Positions 1 to 11,320 of a DNA stretch of 64,000 nucleotides are shown here, in pieces. Every line of letters begins with the position of its first letter. The first letter of the stretch is position 1. The notes beneath the pieces are model-generated. The model made no database searches. It was not told the origin of the DNA and worked only from the letters and a program-made list of their open reading frames with translations. This DNA is from Vombatus ursinus (taxonomy: Eukaryota > Chordata > Mammalia > Diprotodontia > Vombatidae): NCBI RefSeq assembly GCF_900497805.2, contig NW_020954630.1, positions 9,576,222 through 9,640,221 of the forward strand. The letters run 5' to 3'. The position numbers and the translations under genes were made by a program.

Positions 1-75
1 CATTTATATGTGCACATATACATATAGACAGACACAGACAGACACACACATATATATGTGTATATATGAAATTTC
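1..75. repeat. Imperfect CA/TA microsatellite
   Basis: Mixed CACATA, GACAGACA and TATATG units at the left edge. Confidence 0.7.
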
Positions 76-79
76 ATTA

Positions 80-245
80 GATCTTCACAACAACCCTATG
101 AGATAGGTGCAACAGGCATCACCATTCTCATTTTATAGACAAGGAGAAGAGTTCAGAGCCTCTAAAAGAATTACCCACACACATAGTTAGTGGGTATCAC
201 AGGCAGAATTACAACCTATGTCTCTCCTGACTCCAATTTCTAAGT
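80..245 (-). mobile_element. MIR-type CORE-SINE
   Basis: Reverse-oriented MIR text: CACAACAACCCTATGAGATA, TTTTATAGACAAGGAGA and the terminal CTCCTGACTCCAATTTCTAA. Old and diverged. Confidence 0.75.
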
Positions 246-1036
246 CCGATTTTTTTTTTCGGTTAGGTCACACTCCATACTTAATACATAAGAAGAAAGT
301 TTCTACTCCTGTTTTTAAAAGTAACATTTGAATGACAGAAGAACAGAAATTCCCACAGAGGCCTAAGATAGAGTAGATTTATTAGGTTACCTTGCCCCTA
401 AACTAACCCAAAGGAGGACTTGATTCCTACAATAGAGTTGTACGAGCTCTGCCCCATATAATTTTAAATGACTCAAGCAATGTGGCCTCCGTCACTTCTC
501 CTGGGATACTATTTCACAGTCTAATAAGCTTTACGGTGAGGAATAATGTAATGCTTTGATAACTTTTTATTTTAATGGATGGACATCTCACACATGCACA
601 CAGAGTAAAATCCAAATGTTTCCTTACAGTTATTCCTAGGGTCAGGTTCAGAGAGCTGCCATCAGGGCTGGTATTGATCATGTATCTTAAGTCAGAGGTG
701 GCAACTCAGGCCTCCTCCTCCTCCCCACTCTTGACATATAAACGAGCACTTAATGCATCTGGAAACCTATCCTTCCACAGTAAAACTATTTGATGGATCG
801 TTTTAGGCCCACAGAATTGTTAAATGGACCAAAACAGCTCCACCACAAATAATACTGACATAATTACACTGGTGGAATTTTCTAATCTCATGTTTCTACA
901 AAACAATCCTGTAAAGCTACGTTAAAAAAATTAGCCTAGATACATCAGAGTTATGTTCTATAATTTATTTAAATTCAGAATAGCCTAGAGATAAGACATC
1001 TCTTCCTCTCCTCTCTCTCTCTTTCTCTCTCTTTTA
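246..1036. other. Intron, no gene; possible decayed LINE
   Basis: AT-rich. The part around 440-570 (GCCCCATATAATTTTAAATG, CACAGTCTAATAAG) reads like old amniote L3/CR1 3' sequence, but too diverged to call. A CT-rich run lies at 998-1034. Confidence 0.35.
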
Positions 1037-1171
1037 AGGCAATTGGGGTTAAGTGAGTTGCCCAGGGTCACACAGCTAGTAAGTGCCAAGTGTTTGATCT
1101 GAGGCTGGATTTGAACTCAGGTCCTCTTGACTTCAGGGCTGGTGCTCTATCCACTGCACCACCTAGCTGCA
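1037..1171 (-). mobile_element. Marsupial tRNA-derived SINE, short form (Mar1/WALLSI type)
   Basis: Reverse complement of the standard unit: GGTTAAGTGAGTTGCCCAGG, CACACAGCTAGTAAGTG, and at the far end CACCACCTAGCTGC. Confidence 0.9.
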
Positions 1172-1439
1172 ACTGTCTCTTCCTCTCTTCTGACTATTCA
1201 AATCCTACAAGGTCCATCTTCTACATTCTAAAGGCTTCTCTGATTACTACAGGCCACAAAGTTACCTTAATCTTCTCTTAACACCTATTGCCCTTAAGGC
1301 CAGTCATACAAAAATCAGTACTAAATTATATGTCGAATGAGAGAGATGAAGATTAGATCTGTGATTTCATTACTACAGGGAAATCCAAAAAGGAGGAAAC
1401 TTCCTGTACCAAAGCATGCTAGCATCTTCTTGGCAACTT

Positions 1440-1575
1440 TCAGGCTTAGAGATTTGCTTAGAACAGTGAGACCATAAATGATTTTTCCAGGGTATCCTCA
1501 CAGCCGGTATGTAAGAGGCAGGATTTGAACTCGGGTCTTTCTGACTCTGTCCACTCTATCAAGCTAGCTTTCTTG
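1440..1575 (-). mobile_element. MIR-type SINE fragment
   Basis: GGCAGGATTTGAACTCGGGT and TCTGACTCTGTCCACTCTAT are MIR tRNA-region text in reverse. Confidence 0.65.
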
Positions 1576-1769
1576 TTAGGTGATACTGTTTTCTAGTCAC
1601 TGTATTTCTTAAATACTCAACCTTGCTCTCACAGAGTCAGTCCAGTACTCAGGAGGCTGTAAATAAGAAATAGACACCTACACAAATAATATGACATTCT
1701 GGGGAAAATTAGTAAATAGACCACTGGGTTTGTCCATTGCTCCAACGGTGAGAACAATTTAATGGAAAC

Positions 1770-1936
1770 AGGACTGAACTTTGAACCAAAAGAACTATAT
1801 TCTAACCCCAGACTTGCTATCAGCTATGTATTTAACTTTTGGCAAATTATTTAACCTCTCTGGCCCTTAGTTTCCTTGTGCATAAAATGAAGATATTGAA
1901 TAATCTCCAAGGTCATTTGCAGTTCAAGGACTCTAA
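1770..1936 (+). mobile_element. MIR-type SINE
   Basis: Forward MIR text: TTGGCAAATTATTTAACCTC, TTTCCTTGTGCATAAAATGA and the GGTCATTTGCAGTTC tail region. Followed directly by an AC microsatellite. Confidence 0.65.
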
Positions 1937-1938
<2 letters not shown>

Positions 1939-1991
<53 letters not shown>

Positions 1992-2012
1992 CATATATAC
2001 ACATATATATTT
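1939..2012. repeat. (AC)n microsatellite with TA-rich tail
   Basis: About 46 bp of pure AC followed by ATATAC units. It creates spurious Thr/His frames. Confidence 0.95.
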
Positions 2013-2129
2013 GAATACACAGTTACTGCTACACATAATCCACCTCTGCTACTGCTAAAAATGAAAAGGGTCATCTTATGCATCTTGTATTCTGAGCATT
2101 TTCACTGGCTGTCTCTCATGCCTGGATTT

Positions 2130-2425
2130 TGCTCCTTCCTCATTTCAGCCACCTGGCTTCTCTGGCTTTCTTCAAGTCTCAGTTAAAGCCCTACCTTCTG
2201 AAAGAAGTCTTTCTTGTCCCTCCTTAATCTTAGTTCCATCCCTTTGAGACTAACCCGAATTTATCCTGTCTACATCTTGACTGTACATAATAGTTTACAT
2301 GTTTTCTCTCCTGTTAGACTGTGAGCTCCTTGAGAGCAGGGACTGGTTTTTACCTTTCTTTGTAGCCCTGGTGCTTAGCACAGTGCATGGCATGTAGTGG
2401 GTGCTTAATAAATTTCTATTAATTT
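2130..2425 (+). mobile_element. L2 LINE 3' end
   Basis: Characteristic L2 tail: AGACTGTGAGCTCCTTGAGA, then GCAGGGACTGG, then TGGCATGTAGTGGGTGCTTA and AATAAATT. Confidence 0.85.
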
Positions 2426-2611
2426 GACTTGCCCACCCCACTTCTTGTTAGAAAGAACTCCTATTTCTATTCTTGCCCTAACTTCTTGTGTTAGGAGAGA
2501 AAGAAGTCATTCCAGTCATTTGTTTTGCTCCAAATAGAGATAAGGGGGAAAAAATAGTTTAACAAATAAAAAAAAAACATAGGCAGTTGACAGCTTCTAA
2601 CATATGTTTTA

Positions 2612-2745
2612 TTTTTCTAAATTAAATTTATTTTATTCTGAACTTACGAAATAAAACAAGCATTTCATAACATAGAACAGAAAAAGATGATTGCACGTGA
2701 AACTGAAAATCTATTATGCACAACTTGCTATTCCTTTTTAAATAT
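2612..2745 (-). repeat. Unclassified dispersed repeat, copy 1
   Basis: Its reverse complement is clearly similar to 43984-44115 (shared wording AATAGATTT, TTATG(G)AAATGCTT, TTTTATTTC, TCAGAATA). Family not recognised; probably the 3' end of a marsupial retroelement. Confidence 0.55.
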
Positions 2746-2815
2746 ATAAAAAAGTTATCATGTAATTTTCTTTTTTTCCCTTTTTTTCTCCCCCATCCTA
2801 CCATTAGACACAAAT

Positions 2816-2824
2816 GTGTGTGTA

Positions 2825-2863
<39 letters not shown>
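2816..2863. repeat. (TG)n microsatellite
   Basis: TGTG with one TATA interruption. Confidence 0.95.
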
Positions 2864-2865
<2 letters not shown>

Positions 2866-3744
2866 AAAACCATTCTATACCTACTTCTATTTATCAGTTC
2901 TTTCTCTGAATATGGATAGTGTTTTCCTTTATACGTCCTTTGTAGTTAATTTGGGTATTTACAATAGTCAAAATGACAGCTCAAAGTTGTTCTTTAAAAC
3001 AATGTATTTTCTTTATTATAAAAACAGTTTTTACTTAGGTTTTTAGAATAATCTCTCAGACATCAATTGAAACTGAAAAAGTTTGGCTTCAGACAGAGAC
3101 AAGAGAGAGAGAGAGGAAGTGAGTATCTCTAATTAGATGCACAGCATACTGTAGGATTGCCAGCTGACAATGTAAAATGTCCCTGCCAGAGACCTTTGTG
3201 AGTCCAATCCAAGAATGAATACACACTGAACTTCTCCAGCTCCCTTCTCTGATGACTTAATGTACAATTAAGTTCTAAGATTCCCAAAGGATCAGCGATG
3301 CCTAGGAAGTCCATGGATTCAGCTTGACCCCCATGAATAAGGTTAAATTCCAGAAGTCCCATAGGCTTTGCTCCTCTGCTTTTCTGTTTCAGGTTCAGGC
3401 TGCTTAAAAGATGCCAAGTCAATAAACAAAGAGATCATCTCCCCTTCAGTGGCTGTCTGATATCAAGGTGTGGACAGTACTTTTCTATGAAAAACTCATG
3501 TCCCTTTCCTATCCTTTTGTTTCCCCCACAAACACTGAACTCTCTCCTTAAACAAATACCATATATCAAATGTAGGGTGTTACGCTAAGCCCTAGGAATT
3601 AGGAAGTTACATAATCTTGGACTGAGCTCTAGATGGTTCAAATCAAGATTATATTCTTTCTTCTCTGGTTTGAGAAGGAACTGAACTGCCTTAGTCCAAT
3701 CATTCAACAAGTATTTATTAAGCACATCATACTTGCAAGGCATG
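2864..3744. other. Intron, no gene
   Basis: No recognisable coding frame. A GA-rich patch lies near 3095-3118, and the last ~45 bp (TTCAACAAGTATTTATTAAG) is a reverse-oriented L2 tail fragment. Confidence 0.5.
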
Positions 3745-4800
3745 TCACTTGGTGATCCCATCAACTCCCATGGGTTCAATTACCATCTCTATGCAGATGA
3801 TTCTCAGATTTATATAGCTAGCCTTAGATGTTCTTGGAAGCTAGTCATGCTTCACCAACTGCCTTTTAGACATCTTTAACTGGATGTCCCATAGGCTTCT
3901 CAAACTCAACATGTCTAAGACAGAATTCATTATCTCTCCCTCAGCCTCCCTATTACTGTCAAGGGTACCACCATCTTCCCGATCACCTGGGAGTTTTCAG
4001 ACCTGTAATCTCAGAGCCATCCTCAACTCCTCATTCTCACAAACCCCAACATCAAATCTATTCCCAAATCTTGTCTTATTTCCCTTCACAAAATCTCTCA
4101 CATAAATGCCCTTTTCTCCCATCAGCACCACCCTCATTCAGGCGCTCATCGCATCTCACTTGGACCACTATGACAATTTTCTAACAGTCCTAAGTCCCTC
4201 CCTCATCAAAGACATGTTCCACCCAGTTGCCAATTTTCCTAATGCATTCTCTCACCATAGCATCCTCCTTCCCTTCCCTTTGCCCCAGCTCTAATGATTC
4301 CCTATTACCTCTATAATGAAATTTAACTCCTGTGCTTGACATTTAAAACTCTTCATAATATGACCCTTTCTTACTTTCTAATCTTCTTATGTTTTATACT
4401 TTATCCTTCCCTTGGACTCTGTGGTCAGGTCACACCGGCCTATTTGATGCTCCTTGAACACAGCACTCTGTCTCCCATCTCCATACCTTTGCACTGTCTG
4501 TCCTCCATACTGCCAGTTCTCTGTTCCTCACCCCCCACTTCTTAATTTCTCTGTTTTTCTTCAAGACTCAACTCAAATCTCATCTCCTACAGGAGGTCCT
4601 CCTTCCCGACTCCGTGTGGTTAGTGCTTTCCCCTCGCAGATTACCTTCTGAGTCTGTAAGTCAATCTCATAACAGCTCGTGATTATGTTGTAAAAAGTGC
4701 AAGCTCCCCAAGGGTAGGGACTGCTTTCTTTTCTTTATATACAGTTCTCTTCCAACTGCCTAGTGCATAGTAAGCACTGAATTAGTGACTGCTGACTGAC
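3745..4800 (+). mobile_element. L2 LINE, 3' third with reverse-transcriptase remnant
   Basis: Frames still show the L2 RT signature: YADD-like text (CTATGCAGATGATTCTCAG), then LKLNMSKTEFII, then LIQALIASHLDHYDN. The 3' end reaches GCAAGCTCCCCAAGGGTAGG and the CATAGTAAGCACTGAATTAG tail. Several stop codons and frame changes; non-functional. The short ORFs here are remnants of this LINE. Confidence 0.88.
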
Positions 4801-5039
4801 ATTGTCAGGGAAAAATATTACACACTCCTGTCCTCACATAGTTTACAATATAAGAAATTATACAGGTCCAGAGTACTGCAAATTAGAAGTAAATATAAAG
4901 AAAGAAAGTCTACATTGCTCTTAGGTGATGAATGGAACTCCCAAGAGTAGTTAGATTTTTGCCAAGCATTGAATAACAAATTGAATTTGGATAGATGAAG
5001 AAGGAGGAGAAGGACATTCAAAGCAAAGGGAATAACATG

Positions 5040-5140
5040 ACTGAAACTTCTATTATCTATTTGATCTTGGGCAAGTCAGGTACAGACCTAAGTTTCCTCA
5101 TTGGAAAAACTGAAAGGACTGGACTCCATGCTGTCCAATT
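5040..5140 (+). mobile_element. MIR-type SINE fragment
   Basis: GATCTTGGGCAAGTCAGG, TTTCCTCATTGG and GGACTGGACTCCATG in forward order. Followed by a 30-bp reverse L2 tail fragment (CAACAACTATTACTTAACAC). Confidence 0.55.
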
Positions 5141-5171
5141 CAACAACTATTACTTAACACCTACTATGAGT

Positions 5172-5422
5172 GGCAGCTAGATGGCACAGTGGATAGAGTG
5201 CTGGGCCTAGAGCCAGAAAGACTCATCTTCCTGAGTTCAAATTTGACTTCAGACACTTACAAGCTGTATATCCTTGGGCAAGTCACTTAATCCTGTTTGC
5301 TTCAGCTTTCTCATGTGTAAAATGAACTGGAGAAGGAAACCACTCCAATATCTTTGCCAAGAAAACCCCAAATGGGGTCATGAAGAGCGGGACATGATTG
5401 AAACAACTGAACAAAAACAATA
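5172..5422 (+). mobile_element. Marsupial tRNA-derived SINE, long form
   Basis: GGCAGCTAGATGGCACAGTG at the 5' end, TGGGCAAGTCACTTAATCC, then the long-form tail TGAACTGGAGAAGGAAACCA, and GACATGATTGAAACAACTGA. Confidence 0.92.
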
Positions 5423-5874
5423 CGGGGTAGCCTTTGTGTTTCTGGCTTCTGGCACATTCTGGCTGTGGAACATGAGTCAACTCACTCAATGTCTCAGTGC
5501 CTCACTAAGACTGTACGGTGTCGAAAAGTTGCTGATATTCATTGGTATAGGTCAATTTGCTCTTCCTGAGTCATATGCATGGGGAAATCACAGTTCCAAA
5601 CCAGAAATAAGCAGGGCATGCACTGTATTTAATACAAGAGTTCTGAAGACCAAACATGACCTAGTCTCTAACCATTAAGCTATATCTTAATCCATAAGTT
5701 TACATTCATTTGAGGATCAGGTGTTCAATAAAGTGCTTTCCATCTTTAAATTCTATAAAAATGAGATACATACATGAGTAGCCATGACACAAAACTGATC
5801 ATCCTAAGTACATCAGAGCAATGCAGACAAAATGCCACAGTTATTCAGAGGAGGGAAAGCAATCAAGACAGCCT

Positions 5875-6035
5875 GGCTAATTGGGAGGAACACGATTTTG
5901 GAGTCAGAAGATCTGGTTTCAAAACCTGGCTCTGCTATGTCCTTAGACTAGTCTCAACCATCTGGACCTTAATTTCCTGTAAAATAAGGGGCACTGCATT
6001 GGTTGATCCCTTTCACCTCTACAAAGAATGATTCT
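5875..6035 (+). mobile_element. MIR-type CORE-SINE
   Basis: TTTGGAGTCAGAAGATCTGG, TTCAAAACCTGGCTCTGC and TTTCCTGTAAAATAAGG in order. Confidence 0.7.
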
Positions 6036-6149
6036 GTAGACAAAGGTGAAAAGGTAGAGGAAATACAAGGCATGTTTTGGGGCAATGGTGAGTAGACTAA
6101 TTTGTCTGGAAGAAAGATTTTGTTTAGAAGAAAGACAGAAGATTTGAAG

Positions 6150-6480
6150 ACTAAAATGGTATGATGGTGTCCAGGTTGCAGAGGGCCTTGAATGCCAGGC
6201 AAAGAAACTGGAACTCAATCTTGTTAGCAACAAAGATTCGTTGAAGGTTTGTACAAGGGAATGATATGATCAAAATAATTTTTAGGAAGCATAATATGGG
6301 TGAAGCATAAAGGAGGACCTGGAAAGGGTCTTTGATGGTATCTTGCATTTAATAGGCACTCAATAAAAGGCTGAAAACATTGAATACAATTTTATGCTAT
6401 AAGGCCTTTAGCAATTGGGAGACCAGTTAAAAAGTAATGTATGAAGTAATAAGGAACTGAACTAAGATGGTAGTGGTGGA
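6150..6480 (-). mobile_element. L2 LINE fragment
   Basis: Reverse L2 text: AGAGGGCCTTGAATGCCAGG followed by AAGGGAATGATATGATCAAA. An embedded stretch (6345-6402) ends in a tail shared with 8430-8490. Confidence 0.65.
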
Positions 6481-6499
6481 AATAGAAAGAAGGATCTTA

Positions 6500-7270
6500 T
6501 CACTATCCATCCATCAATAAATCAATGAAGATTAGTTAAGTACCATAATGTACCAGGCATACGCCAGGCCCTACAAAGACAAATAGAAAGAATGAAACAA
6601 TATCTCCTTTCAAAGAGTCTAATTTTGTGAGGGAAGACAAGAAGTACCTATGGAAATATACAGAGAATAAACAGGAAGAAAATAAATACACGGGAATTAA
6701 GGAGAGTGAACACTAGCAGTTGGGGAAAGGCTTAATCTGTGTATTGAAGGAAGAGAGAGATTATAAGAAGTGAAGAGGAAATACCTGGAGGATACCCAGT
6801 GCAAAACAAAGGCATGGAGGTGGTAGATGGAGTACAGTGTGCCAGGATTAGAGAGACAACCACGGGGCAGCTAGGTGGCGCAGTGGATAGAGCACTGGCC
6901 CTGGAGTCAGGAGGACCTGAGTTCAAATCCGGCCTCAGACACTTGACACTTACTAGCTGTGCGACCCTGGGCAAGTCACCTAACCCCTACTGCCTCACCA
7001 AAACAAACAAAGAGACAACCAGTTTCGCTACACTGCTCACTGTGGGAAGGGAGGGAATATGTATTGAGGTTGGAAATATAGAAGAATGCCTGATTAGAAG
7101 GGCTTTAAGAGATAAACATGCTAGTATATATTTTAGCCTACAGGTAATAGAGAACCACTGGAATTTATGGAATAAGGGAAAGATGTGGTCACATCCATCC
7201 TTAAGGAAAATCACATTGGCAGCCGTGTGAAGGATGTACTTGAGTAGTGAAAGATTTGAGGTAACGTGAA
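6500..7270 (-). mobile_element. L2 LINE, 3' part, split by a SINE
   Basis: Reverse L2 tail (ACCATAATGTACCAGGCATA) through to AATAGAGAACCACTGGAATT and GATGTGGTCACATCCATCC. Interrupted by the SINE at 6863-7010, which gives a relative age: the LINE is older. Confidence 0.7.
6863..7010 (+). mobile_element. Young marsupial SINE, short form, with target-site duplication
   Basis: Near-consensus copy: GGGGCAGCTAGGTGGCGCAG to CAAGTCACCTAACCCC, ending in an A-rich tail. AGAGACAACCA flanks it exactly (6852-6862 and 7011-7021), an 11-bp target-site duplication. The least diverged SINE in the window. Confidence 0.95.
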
Positions 7271-7589
7271 CGATAACAACAACAACAAAAAGAAAATCCT
7301 TCTGATAAAGAGAATTTTTTTACCATGTGGATGAATTCCTTATTATTTATTCTTTTGTGCATTTAGAGATGGTAGGATTCATTTTCTCTCTAATTCATTG
7401 AGTGGTATATCCTAAGATAAATTATAAGATATCCATGCATTGATTACATTTAGTAATAGGTGAAATAATCACCTATTTTGGGCAGCCGAGACAGTTGTTC
7501 CTGTGAAGGAAATAAGCTGGTTTAAATGACCTCTTCATAATTATTATTAAATATTTGGTGAATACTTACTACATGACAGGCAATGGGGT

Positions 7590-7765
7590 AGAATGGAAAG
7601 CAGGCCAGAGATGAAAGTGCTAGGAATTGGATTCAAATCCTGCCCCTGATGCTTCCTAACTGTATGACCATAAGCAAAACATGGAACTTCTTTGACCCTC
7701 AGTCTTCTCGACTGCTCCAAAGTGTAACTGTGAGCTTAAATGAGACAATATGTATTATATACATA
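7590..7765 (+). mobile_element. MIR-type SINE
   Basis: AATTGGATTCAAATCCTGCC, TATGACCATAAGCAAAAC and a decayed CORE/tail. Confidence 0.6.
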
Positions 7766-7796
7766 TATATTTATATAATATACATATATAAACAGT
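7752..7796. repeat. TA-rich microsatellite
   Basis: ATATACATATATATTTATAT-type units. Confidence 0.75.
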
Positions 7797-8254
7797 TTGC
7801 AAATTACAAATGGCCATATAAACTTTGCTTATTATTATTATAGCACTATGTTAGGAATGGGGATAAAAAAAATGTGTAACACAGCATCCCTTTCTTTAAC
7901 AAGCAGAAAAGTTCATTGTGAAATAAGATAGTAACATAAAAGCACAAACAAGAAAAAGTAGCATATGCTAAGTGCCAAACTGGTGGTGCAGACCATATTC
8001 ATTCCCTCCTGCATGAATTTTTCCAACAAATATTTAGTATGGACCTACTGTGTGCTCATCATTCAAGAGGCACTGCAGGATATTCAAAAGTAAGTTACAG
8101 TTCATACTTTCATTGAGCAAGAAAGGAGAGAACCTCTGTGGCCCAGGGCACTCAGAGAAACTGGAGGGTGAGCACAAGTTAAGTGGGTTCTTGGGTAACC
8201 AAATTAAGGAAAGGAAACATTTCAGATAGCCATCTTCGAACAAAGAGTACCTTA
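7797..8254. other. Intron, no gene
   Basis: AT-rich unique sequence; nothing recognised. Confidence 0.5.
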
Positions 8255-8470
8255 ACGTCCCAGCATCCCTACGAACTCCACTAACACTTTCTATTACCTC
8301 TCATTCATTTCAACACTCCCCTTTGTATTTCATTCATCAGTGCATCTTTCACTACTAGACTTCCACAGAGTCTGAGACTGTATATCATCCATCTTTGCAT
8401 CCCCCTCATCTACTGATGTGGTGCCTTGCACTTAGTAGGTACTCAATAAAAAGCTGATGATATTGAATAC
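8255..8470 (+). mobile_element. L2-like LINE 3' end
   Basis: GTGCCTTGCACTTAGTAGGT ACTCAATAAAA is an L2 tail; the upstream ~150 bp is a diverged L2 3' region. Confidence 0.6.
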
Positions 8471-8519
8471 AATTTTGTGTTATATGGCTTCTGCTTTCAT
8501 GATCCTTAGTAACTTGGTG

Positions 8520-8526
<7 letters not shown>

Positions 8527-8579
<53 letters not shown>

Positions 8580-8612
8580 TACTCACACACACACATACAC
8601 ACCTGCACATAT
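8527..8612. repeat. (CT)n/(CA)n compound microsatellite
   Basis: About 36 bp of CT followed by CA-rich units. Confidence 0.95.
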
Positions 8613-8619
8613 GTGTTAC

Positions 8620-8740
8620 CTTGGGAAGTTAGGGAGGAGGGGTCAGCCCTGTATTTATGAGAATATTCTTTTATCAAGTAACACAGTTGTCCCCAAAAGT
8701 TAATACCAATTCTTACTATATGCAACATATAACCTCCACT
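8620..8740 (+). repeat. Local direct duplication, copy 1
   Basis: GGAAGTTAGGGAGGAGG, ACACAGTTGT and CCCAAAAGTTA recur in the same order at 9095-9215. The offset is ~475 bp. Confidence 0.75.
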
Positions 8741-9094
8741 TTCATATATATAAATCCAAGAAAACAGGTGTCCATGTGACTTCTCCTTTCTGCTCGACTC
8801 AGAAACATGAACAACACCCACATGTTTATTTGTACCTTTCATGTATGTATCTGTGACTGCTTTTGTAACTGCTTGCCATGGACAGTTACATTTCCATTTT
8901 CAGAAAACATAAAGTTTCCAAGAACCAATTGTTCCATCTCAAACCATTGTCTCTTACTGGAGCACTCAACTATGTGCTGACTATAAGGCAAGAAAACTGT
9001 ACCATTAACATGAGAGTTTCCCAAGAGAACACAAAAATAAAGCCAAGTAAGTCATTTCCCTGTAGATGGAGAAGGAAAAAGGGAGAAAGTATCA

Positions 9095-9215
9095 CATTTG
9101 GAAGTTAGGGAGGAGGTGTCAGCCTTCTAATGATGAGTCCATTCGTTTGTCTGATGACACAGTTGTTCCCAAAAGTTAGGACCAGTTTATATTATCTGCA
9201 GTATATCACCACTAA
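9095..9215 (+). repeat. Local direct duplication, copy 2
   Basis: Partner of 8620-8740; the shared blocks are collinear and clearly above chance, with diverged middle sequence. Family unknown. Confidence 0.75.
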
Positions 9216-10040
9216 TCTAGTATTTTGGCATTGGTAAGAGATTTGAGATTGATGGGTGAAAGATGCCCTAAATCCACATCTAGAGCAATTGGACCACACA
9301 GAATAAGGGAAACATGAAAAGAATAAATATATACTCTCACACTAACAGTTTGAATGTGAAATGTTCAAGGTCAAAAACTTTTTTTTTAAAGAAAAGTTTT
9401 TTAGTTTTTTTTTCCCTCACATCTTTATACTTTAGTATAAATTGTTAGTTAAGGGTTAAATTGTTAGTACTATTTTTTTCTCCGTAGAGTTGGATGAAGA
9501 GAGCTGATAAAGGAAGCATAATAGGCCAGAAACGTGAGGCAGTTGAGCTTTGTAGGAGACAACAGCCAATTCAATTAACCGTCTTAATTTATGATGTAAC
9601 CTGGACTCTATTTCCTCCCACCCCAGACCTTCTTGTCTTTCCATGTAAATCCACGGTCTTTCCGTGTAAAGCCTAAATTTAGGAATATTCTTCTATTATT
9701 TACTGAGTTCAGCTGCCTTTGAAAAAGAATAAACACAAAATAATGAGATTTCTCTCTTATAGGTTCAATCCAGACTCTACTGTTGATGAAGATACTAATT
9801 ATAGACACAAATTGATACTAATTCAAAAAAACATGCAACGTGTCTGGCATCCATGCCTGTCAACATTTTTTGTATTTTTATTTTTATTTTGCAGTTGTTA
9901 TCAAACTGCAGAGAGCCATTTTATATTTGGGCCAATGCTGAGCTCCCCCAGACATAATAAATAACTTTGCATTTTAAAAAAGTTTGTCCTAATAACAAAA
10001 TTAGGAAATTTATTTTGTCTAAAGACTTGGATTTTCTGAC
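9216..10040. other. Intron, no gene
   Basis: AT-rich, unique. Nothing recognised. Confidence 0.5.
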
Positions 10041-10042
10041 TA

Positions 10043-10205
10043 CTGACTGTGCATATACATACACACACATAGACACACACACATACACATATATGCATAT
10101 ATATACTTACATATATACCTATACACACATATATACACGCATATATACGTGCACACATATATGTGTATATATATGTGTAATGCATGCATATACACATATA
10201 TACAG
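10043..10205. repeat. CA/TATA/TGCA microsatellite block
   Basis: Imperfect ACACAC, CATATA and GCATGCAT units for ~160 bp; spurious Tyr/Cys/His frames on both strands. Confidence 0.9.
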
Positions 10206-10719
10206 GGACATCCTGTATATATAAGGCTGATTACAACATAAAATAAAAATATTTTCACAGAGTCATCTCCCATTACTGCTACCTTTCTAGTCCACAAGGA
10301 ATTCTTCCCTAACAGTATCATGCATTGTTCTGACAGAGACACATCTTGGCCAGACCAAACACGAATCATCTGGCCTTCCTATGGACTAAAATGTATCAGT
10401 TTCTTCCTCACTCTCAGTAGTTCTCCATTGTATTCTGTCCACATTCTTATCTTAAGATTAAAGAAACCCCAATGGGCATTCTAATATTTTCAGCAACAAA
10501 CACTTAGGATTGCTGACTAGCGAAAAGGAAGAATATGATTTAGCTCACCTCATAGGTAAATGCATACGCCACCCAACAAAGCAAAAAGAGATGGTTATAT
10601 AATTCATATATATGTATGTATACATACATGTATATTTCTACGTACAAAGTACTGATCTAAGATATAAAATCCATTTGATTCTCAAGCTACTTTATCACTA
10701 AAATTATCTCAGTTTTATT
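10206..10719. other. Intron, no gene
   Basis: Unique; includes a small TATGTATGTATACATACATG palindromic run at 10609-10630. Confidence 0.5.
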
Positions 10720-11115
10720 AGGCCCTGAAGGCCCTCCATGTCTTGCTTCAGCCTTTCCCAAATTTCCCTCAGTTGTCTAAGTAAATCCTCTCAACAAGAC
10801 TAATCTTGCCTGGCACATGGCCGCCTCTGCTCACCACTTCAAAAACTCCCCTTCCCCCTTCTCCAAACACCACAATCATTCAAAAGCTTGATCCAGTCCT
10901 AGTTCCTCTGTGAATCTTGATCAGGCTAGGGCACAATAATCTAGTAATATTTTTCCTTTGAACTCTCACTATATATAAATTTACTATCTGCATTGTTTAT
11001 TTGGCACTCAGTACATATTGCCTTGCATTGTTAATTATCTGGTTATACATATCTTGTCTTCCTGCCTAGACTGCAAGCTCCTTAGAGGCAAAGATTACCC
11101 CAGAACTTAGCATAC
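10720..11115 (+). mobile_element. L2 LINE 3' end
   Basis: CTGAAGGCCCTCCATGTCTT, then CCTAGACTGCAAGCTCCTTA GAGGCA, then the tail. Followed directly by a MIR. Confidence 0.75.
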
Positions 11116-11129
11116 TATCTTAAACTTAG

Positions 11130-11320
11130 TGAATGGGAAGCAGCATAGAACAGTGGAAAGGAGGTTAGCTTTTAAGTTAGAGGAGCAGTTTTCAAATCTC
11201 AGCTTTGCCACTCACTCCCTGTCTCTTATCCTCTCTGGGTCTCAGTTTCTTCATTTGTATAACAGTGGGTTGGACTGCATGATAAGGTCCTTTCTAACAC
11301 TAAATCTATAAGCCTATGAT
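11130..11320 (+). mobile_element. MIR-type CORE-SINE with 3' tail
   Basis: GAACAGTGGAAAGGAGGTTA, TTTGCCACTCACTCCCTGTC, TCAGTTTCTTCATTTGTATA, GGTTGGACTGCATGATAAGG and CTAAATCTATAAGCCTATGA in order. Confidence 0.8.

Noticed and set aside
1839-2186. Frames with long Thr-His, Cys-Val or Tyr-Ile runs (also near 2.8, 10.1, 13.1 and 41.6 kb)
   Set aside because: Translations of AC, TG and TA microsatellites.
3884-4651. Small plus-strand genes
   Set aside because: They are frames of a dead L2 reverse transcriptase (LKLNMSKTEF, SHLDHYDN).
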